Source: Anaerolineae bacterium
GTDB taxonomy: Bacteria; Chloroflexota; Anaerolineae; Aggregatilineales; Phototrophicaceae
NCBI GenBank assembly: GCA_022843385.1
Contig: JALHNT010000058.1
Location: 1-44,674 of the forward strand
DNA: 44,674 nt
Reading direction: 5' to 3'
The translations under genes and the position numbers were made by a program. The notes under the pieces are model-generated. The model saw nothing but the letters and a program-made list of their open reading frames with translations, had not been told where the DNA came from and made no database searches. The first letter of the stretch is position 1. Every line of letters starts with the position of its first letter. Below, piece after piece: positions 15,639 to 23,700 of the stretch.

Positions 15639-16604
15639 TCACGATGTTCCGAAGGTCAGGCCGAGTTCGTTCAGCCATTTGCGATAGGCAATCGAGGTCT
15701 TATCCGAGCGCAGATGCAGCTCCGCCTGTAGATCAAGAGGCAGCTTTTCTGGGCGCTGCGACTCGACAATCGGGATGTCCTGCCCGGCGACGGTGTCCTG
15801 AAAGGCGCGCAGCTCGTCATAGGGGATGTCGTAGGCATAATTCATCACCATGCACATCCAGCCGATGCAGCCGATCTCATCCACTGGGGTGACGATAAAG
15901 TAAATGGCGAACTGCTGCTGGGCTTTCTTGACGAAGTACACCGTCAGCGGACGCCAGATGTGATAGGTATAGGTGACCGGTTTGCCGATGCCGGTGCCAT
16001 CCGGGTTGGGCTGCCAGATGGTGATGTCTTTGGCGGTGATGCCGTTCGCATCAGTGACGACCTCGTAATCCGGGATTTCCGGGTGCGTCCGTTCGCCGAG
16101 GAAACCTTCATGGACAAAAGGAAAGTGCGCCACATCGAGGAAGTTCTCGATGGCGCGGGGGGCCGCCGCCTTAAAGTGATACGGGCCGCAGAAAATCTTC
16201 TGAAAGCTCTGGTCTTCCCATTCTGGAAAGTGCGGGATGTCGTGCTGGGGATCGCCGAACGTCACCCATACCCAGCCGTAACGCTCGACCGAACGGAAGG
16301 TTAGCACCCGCGCTTTGGCCGGCGGTGTCTGATCGGGATGAGCCGGGATGCGGACGCACTGCCCCTCGGTGTTATACGTCCAGCCGTGATAGGGACATTC
16401 CAGCGTACCACCATTGATCTTGCCCAGCGACAGGCGCGAACCGCGATGAATGCATAAATCCTGCCAGACCATCACCTTCTCGCCGCAGCGCCACAGCACC
16501 AGGTCTTCGCCCAGCAGCCGGGCGCGCAAAGGCTGCCCTTCGACAATATCGGTCGAACGGGCAATGACATGCCAGTCGTTAATGAGTACCGAATCGTGGA
16601 TCAA
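15639..16604 (-). CDS. Rieske non-heme iron oxygenase, alpha-subunit-like
   Basis: A 321-residue oxygenase starting at TTG 16604, with AGGGGGA about 7 bases upstream. The Rieske [2Fe-2S] ligands are C51, H53, C70 and H73 (CIHRG...CPYHGW). The mononuclear iron site is visible in NFLDVAHFPFVHEGF, with D157, H160 and H165 as the bridging and ligand residues. Such enzymes use NAD(P)H-derived electrons and O2 for hydroxylation or N/O-demethylation. No ferredoxin or reductase gene is adjacent. It is the first gene of the operon with a nucleoside-type importer, suggesting that the imported compound, perhaps a methylated purine or other N-heterocycle, is its substrate. Chlorophyll-type PaO/Tic55 relatives are an alternative. 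Confidence 0.87.
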   Translation of the reverse strand: MIHDSVLINDWHVIARSTDIVEGQPLRARLLGEDLVLWRCGEKVMVWQDLCIHRGSRLSLGKINGGTLECPYHGWTYNTEGQCVRIPAHPDQTPPAKARVLTFRSVERYGWVWVTFGDPQHDIPHFPEWEDQSFQKIFCGPYHFKAAAPRAIENFLDVAHFPFVHEGFLGERTHPEIPDYEVVTDANGITAKDITIWQPNPDGTGIGKPVTYTYHIWRPLTVYFVKKAQQQFAIYFIVTPVDEIGCIGWMCMVMNYAYDIPYDELRAFQDTVAGQDIPIVESQRPEKLPLDLQAELHLRSDKTSIAYRKWLNELGLTFGTS

Positions 16605-16900
16605 GCGAGTTCCCCCTGAATCAAGTTAACCGATTTTAACAGGGATTGGGCGCGCTGCCACCTCACAGTTGACCAGTGATGAGCACGTCCTTATCGGTTA
16701 CAAATGACAAATCAAGCATCGGACGAGTGCAGAAGCGGAGCACACATGTTGAGTCTGGGTAGGCGTTGGGGGATCGTCTGGTTGAAGATGAGCTATGACA
16801 CGTGAGTGCCAGGCGCGAAGTCTTACCGTTCAGAAGCTGATTTCAGGGTATAATTACATGCAGCATTGATGCTCACACAGACGCCCTTCGGGGGGACAGA
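16605..16900. promoter_or_regulatory. Divergent intergenic region, Rieske operon and Hsp70 operon
   Basis: This 296-bp gap between divergent operons contains no gene. A perfect TATAAT at 16849-16854, with only a weak -35 candidate (TTACCG near 16823), probably drives the Hsp70 gene; GGGGGGA just before 16901 is its ribosome-binding site. The minus-strand promoter for the Rieske operon is not obvious. I see no CIRCE-type heat-shock operator. Confidence 0.5.
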
Positions 16901-18496
16901 ATGAGCTACAAAATCGCGGTGGATTTTGGCACGACCAACAGTGTCGTGGCTGTCTGGGATGCGGACGCCCAGGCGCCGACTGTGATTCATCTCCCTGGCC
17001 TCAGTACGCCAGCTACTGATGGCACATTGCCGCTGATCCCGTCGCTGCTCTATGTTCATGCGCCAGACCAGATCACGCTGGGTCATGGCGTGCAGCAGGC
17101 TTATCTGGATCGACAGCAGGACAACCGCCTGTTCCGGAATTTCAAGCGTGGGATCGTTGCCCTGCCTGCCCCAGAACCGCGCCAGATTGATGATCGTTCG
17201 TGGTCAGATGAAGATGCAGGCACTTACTTTGTCCGCCATTTGCTGCGGGCGCTGCCCTATCCCCCAAACGACATTGAACAACTGGCTCTGACGGCTCCAG
17301 TGGCTTCCTTCGAGCATTATCTGACCTGGCTGAATGGGGTGATTGGCGATATTTCGCCGGATAAAGTGCGGATTGTCGATGAGTCAACAGCCGCAGCGCT
17401 GGGGTATCGTGTCACCGAGCCGGGGGCGATGGTGCTGGTATTTGACTTCGGCGGTGGGACGCTCGATCTTTCACTGGTACAACTACCGGAAAACCGCGAG
17501 GCAACCGGCGGCTTTCTAGGACGGCTGCGCCGGGGGAAGGCGCAGGCTGCGACCGCCAAAGTGATTGCCAAGGCCGGGCGGATTCTGGGCGGCAGCGATA
17601 TTGATCAATGGCTGCTGGGCTATGTCCTGGAACGCGCGGGTGTCACCACTCATGAATTGGGGGCGCATTATACGGCGCTGCTCACCACCTGCGAACTTGC
17701 TAAAATTCGCCTGTCCACTGAGGAAGCGATCGAGCTGAGCTTTGCAACCTCAACGCAGTCTCATACGCTGACCGTAACACGGACTGATCTGGAAAACCTG
17801 TTGGAGGCCAATGGCTTTTATGCCGGGCTGCGGCATGTGGTCGATAAAGTTATGCATATCGCCCAGCGTCGCGGCATCTTCCGCGAGGATATTCGCTATG
17901 TGCTGCTGGTGGGCGGCGTCTCGCTGATCCCATCGGTACAGCGTGCGCTGCAGGATTACTTTTCCGGTATGGCTGTCCGGGCAGATAAACCATTTACTGC
18001 AGTGGCCGAGGGCGCACTCCAGGTTGCCGCTGGGCTGGGGCTGGAAGATTATCTGGCACACAGCTACGGTCTGCGTCATCTCGATCCACTCAGCCGGCAG
18101 CATGCCTATGACGAAATCATCCCGATGGGCAGTCGCTATCCTTCCAGTGAAGCTGTGGAAGTGCTGCTAGGCGCGGCACACGACAATCAACAGGCCATCG
18201 AATTTGTCATCGCCGAAATTGACAGCGATTCATTTTCCATGCTGGAAGTCCAGTATGAAGACGGTCAGGCTGTCTTCGTGGCCCAGGCGAACAGTGGTCA
18301 GCAGCAGATCATCCCTATCAACCCGGAACAGGCTTCCCAGGCGCTGGCGCGATTGATACCAACCGGGCAGCCTGGCGCTGATCGCCTCCGCGCCTTGTTC
18401 AGCATCAACGAACGTCGTCAGCTTCAACTGAGCGTCGAGGATTTGCAGACACATCAGATGGTGCTGCAAAACGTCACGCTGGCGACGCTGCGATAG
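16901..18496 (+). CDS. Hsp70/DnaK-like chaperone, short form
   Basis: A 531-residue protein of the actin-like ATPase superfamily. ATPase-domain motifs are phosphate 1 VDFGTTNSVVAVW (from residue 7), IVDESTAAALGY, phosphate 2 VLVFDFGGGTLDLS and the adenosine motif VLLVGGVSLIPSVQRAL, together about residues 1-385. The rest (about 390-525) could be a shortened substrate-binding beta domain. The alpha-helical lid and the EEVD-type tail of canonical DnaK (about 640 residues) are missing. An insertion, GGFLGRLRRGKAQAATAK, follows the phosphate 2 region. It is not beside dnaJ or grpE but 9 bp upstream of a HEAT-repeat gene, so it is probably a specialised Hsp70 with that protein as partner. Confidence 0.88.
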   Translation: MSYKIAVDFGTTNSVVAVWDADAQAPTVIHLPGLSTPATDGTLPLIPSLLYVHAPDQITLGHGVQQAYLDRQQDNRLFRNFKRGIVALPAPEPRQIDDRSWSDEDAGTYFVRHLLRALPYPPNDIEQLALTAPVASFEHYLTWLNGVIGDISPDKVRIVDESTAAALGYRVTEPGAMVLVFDFGGGTLDLSLVQLPENREATGGFLGRLRRGKAQAATAKVIAKAGRILGGSDIDQWLLGYVLERAGVTTHELGAHYTALLTTCELAKIRLSTEEAIELSFATSTQSHTLTVTRTDLENLLEANGFYAGLRHVVDKVMHIAQRRGIFREDIRYVLLVGGVSLIPSVQRALQDYFSGMAVRADKPFTAVAEGALQVAAGLGLEDYLAHSYGLRHLDPLSRQHAYDEIIPMGSRYPSSEAVEVLLGAAHDNQQAIEFVIAEIDSDSFSMLEVQYEDGQAVFVAQANSGQQQIIPINPEQASQALARLIPTGQPGADRLRALFSINERRQLQLSVEDLQTHQMVLQNVTLATLR

Positions 18497-18505
18497 GACA
18501 TTATC

Positions 18506-19525
18506 ATGACTGACTTAACTCTGACCGGGCGAGAACCCTGTTTGTCGCCCACCCACACACAGCCGGGCAAATTCCGCCTGCCCTTGAAGCGGTTAGCCGG
18601 CTTGCTGGAAGTGCTGCCGCCGGAACGCATATCGCTGGAGGTGCTGGCGGAAGCGCTCAACCATGAAGCCTTTTATGTCCGTCACGCTGCCGCGAAACTT
18701 CTCAACCGCCGGGGAGATCGCGCAGCGCGGCTGATTATGCAGAAAGTCCTCAATGAAGGGAATGTTCCCTCGCGGGCATCGGTGGCGCGGCATCTGTATG
18801 GCTTTTCCTGGTTTGCCATCGAGCCGCTGGTGCATCAGGCGCTGGGTGATCCAGATGTACGGGTGCGCGAAAGCGTAATGTATGCGTTGTGCGATGCCCG
18901 CGATCTGAGCGCCTATCAGCTTATGCGGCAGGCGTTACAACAGGAAGTGGACAGCGTCCGTTCAGCCGCTGCCTGGGGATTGCGCCAATGCCAGGACCCG
19001 GTTGCCATCCCGGTCTTTGAGGAAATCCTGCTGGCGTCTGATCCTGAAGTGCGCGTTCGAGCGCTGGAAATTCTGGGTACCAATGGCCTGACACAGACGC
19101 TTCCACTAATTCGTGACCGACTCCACGATCCAGATAGCGATGTTCAGTATGCAGCGGTGTTGAGCCTGTTGGAAATCGTGGGCGAGTTGGGTCTGGGCGA
19201 ACTGGCGAACGTGATCCTCAACAGTCACGGTGCCACCCGACAGGCTGTGCTGCGCGGGGTGTTCCATGCTACCAATTATCTGAAGATCAATCTGGATACT
19301 CACCCGGAACGGGAGCGCCTGGTGGATGCCTTTGCCGCCGCACTAACAGATGACCAACCCGAGACTCGTGAGGCCGCGATCTGGCCGCTGGCCTGGATGC
19401 ATCACCCGCGAGTAACGCCGATACTGGTTGAGGCTTACCAGCGCGAGATCGACCCAGACGTGCGCGCCGCTTTCATCAAAATCACCGGCAGCCTGGAGGC
19501 AGAGGCGGCACAGACGATTGCCTAA
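18506..19525 (+). CDS. HEAT-repeat protein, likely partner of the Hsp70-like protein
   Basis: A 339-residue protein built of helical HEAT/PBS-lyase-like repeats, starting 9 bp after the Hsp70-like gene stop. Repeat units are easily seen: LAEALNHEAFYVRHAAAKLLNRRGD, ALGDPDVRVRESVMYAL, QEVDSVRSAAAWGLRQ, ASDPEVRVRALEILG, DPDSDVQYAAVLSLLE and TDDQPETREAAIWPLAW. They share the D-x-VR-x-A-A-x-LG pattern. Such solenoids bind other proteins. It lacks the E-Z lyase active-site context and there is no phycobilisome here, so a scaffold or co-chaperone role is more likely. Convergent with the HEXXH protein gene, 11 bp apart. Confidence 0.85.
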   Translation: MTDLTLTGREPCLSPTHTQPGKFRLPLKRLAGLLEVLPPERISLEVLAEALNHEAFYVRHAAAKLLNRRGDRAARLIMQKVLNEGNVPSRASVARHLYGFSWFAIEPLVHQALGDPDVRVRESVMYALCDARDLSAYQLMRQALQQEVDSVRSAAAWGLRQCQDPVAIPVFEEILLASDPEVRVRALEILGTNGLTQTLPLIRDRLHDPDSDVQYAAVLSLLEIVGELGLGELANVILNSHGATRQAVLRGVFHATNYLKINLDTHPERERLVDAFAAALTDDQPETREAAIWPLAWMHHPRVTPILVEAYQREIDPDVRAAFIKITGSLEAEAAQTIA

Positions 19526-19536
19526 GCCAGCCGATT

Positions 19537-20613
19537 TCACGGTGTGGTCGTGCTGCCGCCCGGAGTAGCATGACTTGCTCGAAATGCCTGTTCGGCCAGC
19601 TCCCCCACCGCGCGGGAGTCGGCTTCATTGGGTAGCGCTTCGTAAGCGGTAAACGCTGCACGGAACTCATCCTCCGCTTCGCGCAGCGTTTCAGGATCAC
19701 CAGAGGCGCGGGCAGCATCCAGTTCAGCCATCGCAGCATGTAACCGATCATAGACCGCCTGGGTCGCGGCAGCTTCATCGCCAAAAAAGTGTTCGTACAT
19801 GCGCCGTCCCAGTTCGGCTTCTTCGTCGTTGGATACGCTGTAATCATCCAATGCATGAGCAATCGCGCTGGGCGCGACCCCATCGCCTACCAGTTCACGA
19901 ACATGCTCTGGTCGCACTACATCGTGTGAGTTAACCGCGATGTGCACCGCATGGCGAATAGCGCGATAAAATTGTTCGGCATGACGGGCTTCGTGATAAT
20001 AATCACCGATCACTTGGGGTAGATCCGCCGATGAGCTAAGAAAGGCTGGATTGCCCTGAATGCGCCAAAGGGATAATTCAAAATGGGCGTAGTTGGTCGC
20101 GGCCATTGATGGCTGCAATTCATACCCACAGCCCAGAACACCAATCGCATCCAGCCGCGTGTTGACGGCGCTCATAATCAGCCTTAGACGCTCCTCGGTT
20201 GATGACGCTGCCCAAACTGGCTCGACCCGCCGCAGCGTATCCTCGACATAGGCTTCGCGCTGATCTTCGTCCAACAGCCCGACCTGACGCTGGATAACCC
20301 GCTGGCTGCCAGCGCCGTTCAGCAGGCGGATCGTCGCTTGATTGCCGATGGTGCGCTGCAATTGCAGGATATGCTGAGGGGTGAAGGTTGATGGCAACCG
20401 GGATAACAGTCCTTCTTCTGGTTGCGAGGCTCTGTCGGTCAGCGCTGACGGATCAGGTTGGGTACGGGATACCGGCTTCGCTACCTGGGCTGCTTCCATC
20501 GGATTGACCTCATTGGATTGAAACCACACTCCGCCAGAATAGGCATTGAGGGCAGGGATGGCTGGCGAAATGCGATACGATACGGACATCGTACTGTTGA
20601 TGAGCGCCATCAC
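19537..20613 (-). CDS. eCIS/DUF4157-type protein with HEXXH metalloprotease-like motif
   Basis: A 358-residue protein counted from GTG 20613; ATG 20610 or 20588 are alternatives, all with weak ribosome-binding sites. Residues 78-110 (TPQHILQLQRTIGNQATIRLL, then SQRVIQRQ) match the leader box typical of proteins associated with extracellular contractile injection systems and DUF4157 polymorphic proteins. H207-E-A-R-H211, in DYYHEARHAEQFYRAIR, resembles the HELxHVxQQ metalloprotease helix of DUF4157. The second half is Ala/Glu/Asp-rich and helical, and ends in a Ser/Thr/Pro tail. I do not know its target. No contractile-system structural gene lies in the window, so it is either an orphan cargo-type protein or uses another route. 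Confidence 0.65.
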   Translation of the reverse strand: MMALINSTMSVSYRISPAIPALNAYSGGVWFQSNEVNPMEAAQVAKPVSRTQPDPSALTDRASQPEEGLLSRLPSTFTPQHILQLQRTIGNQATIRLLNGAGSQRVIQRQVGLLDEDQREAYVEDTLRRVEPVWAASSTEERLRLIMSAVNTRLDAIGVLGCGYELQPSMAATNYAHFELSLWRIQGNPAFLSSSADLPQVIGDYYHEARHAEQFYRAIRHAVHIAVNSHDVVRPEHVRELVGDGVAPSAIAHALDDYSVSNDEEAELGRRMYEHFFGDEAAATQAVYDRLHAAMAELDAARASGDPETLREAEDEFRAAFTAYEALPNEADSRAVGELAEQAFRASHATPGGSTTTP

Positions 20614-20665
20614 GCTATAGGGCTTTTGTCAGAGTGGTTTGGGTCCCGGACTTGCGGAGAGCCTC

Positions 20666-20700
20666 GTCCCTGACATCTGTGAAGCCACACAATCAGGGAC
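20666..20700. terminator. Hairpin downstream of ftsK, no T-tract
   Basis: GTCCCTGA at 20666-20673 and TCAGGGAC at 20693-20700 form a perfect 8-bp stem with a 19-base loop, 13 bp beyond the ftsK stop. There is no T-run on either strand, so it may stabilise mRNA ends rather than terminate. Confidence 0.4.
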
Positions 20701-20713
20701 AAGGCGCTATCGA

Positions 20714-23700
20714 TCAGGCTTTGAAGTTCTTGATGACCTCGCGCGGTTTGCTGCCTTCCACCGCCGGGCCGACGATGCCCTCGGCTTCCATCCGGTCGAT
20801 CAGCCGGGCAGCGCGGGTATAACCGATGCGTAAGCGGCGCTGCAATAACGAGACCGAGGCTTTCTCCAACCGTCGCACCATCTCCACCGCTTCCTCGTAC
20901 AGCACATCATCCGAGTCGCCGCTGTCGTCATCGCCCGCGCTGCTGCTGACCGTTGTCGTCGAGGAGCGGTTGGTATCGCTGTCCCAGAACGCCTGCTGCA
21001 ACTGCTGCTTGTCGCTGCCTTGCAGCGCGGCTTTGGAGGGTTCAACCACCGTGTTATCGACCACCAGCGCACTGATCGGACGGGCAGCCACATCTTCCGG
21101 CGAGACCTGCGCCCGCCAGAAGCGGGTGATGTTGTTGATTTCGTTGTCGGAGACGTACACCCCCTGCAAGCGCAGCGGCGCGGGCGAGTCGCCGCTCATG
21201 TAGAGCATATCGCCACGACCCAGCAGCCGTTCGGCACCAGGTTGGTCGAGGATGACGCGGCTGTCGACGCCGCCGGCCACCGCGAAGGCGATACGCGCCG
21301 GGAAGTTGGCTTTGATCAGACCGGTGACGACATCGACCGATGGACGCTGAGTGGCGATCACCAGATGGATGCCAGTGGCGCGTGCCAGCGCCGCGATACG
21401 GGTGATGACGCGCTCGGTTTCGTCCGGTGCCAGCATCATCAGATCGGCTAATTCGTCGATGATGACGACGATGTAAGGCATCCGTTCTTCGGTCTCATTC
21501 AGGTGCTTGTTGAAGTCCTCAATGTTACGCGCCCCGGCCTGGCTGAACTTCTTATAGCGCTCGTCCATTTCGCGCGTCACCCACTTCAACACGCCGACGA
21601 TGCGTTCCAGTTCCACCACGACCGGCGCGATCAGGTGTGGAATGCCGTTATAGCCGGTCAATTCGACGCGCTTCGGGTCGACCATGATGAACTTGACCCG
21701 ATCCGGCGGGTTCAGCACCAGCAGGCTGGTGATGATCGAGTTGACGCAGACCGACTTACCCGAACCGGTGGTGCCGGCGATCAGCAAGTGCGGCATCGAG
21801 GAGAGATCGGCTGAGATCGGCGTACCATCCACGCTCTGACCCAGGGCAATCGCCAGCGGTGACTTGTTAGCCAGCTTGCGGAAACTCTCGGCTTCCATCA
21901 CATCGCGCAGGCTGACCAGCGACGGCGCATCATTCGGCACTTCGATGCCGACATAACCCTTGCCCGGCACCGGCGCTTCCACGCGGATCGATTTCGCGCC
22001 CAGCGCCAGTTGCATATCCTTATCGAGTTGGGCAATCGCGCTCACTTTGACGCGGTTCTTCTTGCCACCGCGCGTCACCAGATAATCCGGTTCGACGCCG
22101 AACTGGGTGATGACCGGGCCGGTGTTCACCTCGACCACTTTGCCCGGCGCGCCGAAGCTGCCGAGCGTGTCTTCGATGATGCGCGCCCGCCGCAGCAATC
22201 CCTCACGGTCAAAGTCGCCTTCCGAACCCTGCACCAGCAGTTGACTCATGCTCGGCAGCCGCCACTCTTTCTTGCGCCGCGATGACACGCCAGCGCTGGG
22301 GGCGGTTGGCCCGGTTCCCGGCGGACGCATCACCAGTTCTGGTGACTTGGGTGGCGGAGTGACACCTGCCTCATCGCGCGGCAGCGGCGTGACCGATGCT
22401 GTCAGCGGCATGGCTCCAGCAATGGGTGGCGTTTCTGGTCTGCCGAAAGCCGGCGACGGCCCGGCAGCAGTGGGCAGGTTGGACATCGGCATGGGCGTTT
22501 TGACGGGTTCTGCCGCTTTCGTCACATCAGCCGCTGGCAACGTCACTGATGAAGGTGTGGCCGGCACCGTCTGAGCCGGAGAGGTAGCCGGTGTCGTGGT
22601 TGTCGGGGGGCCGGGCGGCTTGATCGGCGACGCGCTCGGCGGAGTCACCGCGCTGGCGGCCGGTCGGTTTTCCGCTGGCGCTGCCGGGCCAGGCGGCGCA
22701 CCCGGTGAACGCGGCGTCTGCCCCAGGATGCCACCGCTGCTGCTGGTCGAGATGCTGGGTGCAGCCGAGGCAGCCGGTTTTTCGACAGCCGGTTTGTCGC
22801 TGTCCGGTTTTGTCACCGAGGCTGGCGCGAAAGCCCCGCCCTGGCGCAGTTCATTCAGCCGCCCCATGCGATCATTGCCGGTTGGCTGGCTGGCAGCCGG
22901 ACGGTTGAAGGTGGTCGGGGCAAAGCGCGACTCGGTTGGCCGGTTGGGGTTGATCGGTGTGCCTTTGGGCTGCGCCGGTGGCAGCCGACTGAGCATATCA
23001 TCGTCCTCGTCATCCTCAACGATATCGCGGATCTCCTCATCATCCTCATCCAGATCGTCCAGGAAATCTTCCGGTCGAATGGTGGGCGACGACTTGAACG
23101 GCGAACTGGCGGCTGGTCTGCCGCTGACCGCGCCTGTGTTCTCAGTGCTGCCTGCTGGCGGAGTCACGCCGAATGAGCGCACGCTGCTGGGAGCTGCCGG
23201 GTTAGCTGGGGTCGGTGCCGCTGGTGTTACTGACGCAGCGGGTGTCAACGGCGATGACCGTACCGGGCTGGCCGGCCCGCTGGTCACGGCGGGTCTATTG
23301 GCATCGGCTGGTTTCATCAGATCGCCCAGTCGCGCCGGTGGCGCAGCCGGAGCGGTGGCAACCGGTGGAGCGCTGGTCGCTGCTGGCGGCATCAGCGGCG
23401 AAGTCCTGACCTCTCCACTCACTGGAGATGACATTGCAGGTTGTGCCGGCACGGCGGGCGGCTGGAACGCTGTGACAGGTGATGTACTCGACGTGACCGG
23501 GGAGCTGGCGGGCGGCGGTGTCGTCGCGCCTGGCGGGCTGGCCGGTTTGTCTTCTGGTTTGTTGCGGTTGAACAGACCGCGAATGCCACCGGCTGCGGCT
23601 GCGGCTGCGGTCGTCGCCATGCCAGCCCCGTCTCCGGCAGGGGCGCTGGAGGCCATGGTCGGCTTCGGCGCGGTTTCAGGAGCCGGTGTTTCTGGTTTGC

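Noticed and set aside
16901..18496. Canonical dnaK heat-shock operon
   Set aside because: No dnaJ, grpE or hrcA, no CIRCE-like operator, and the protein is about 100 residues too short.
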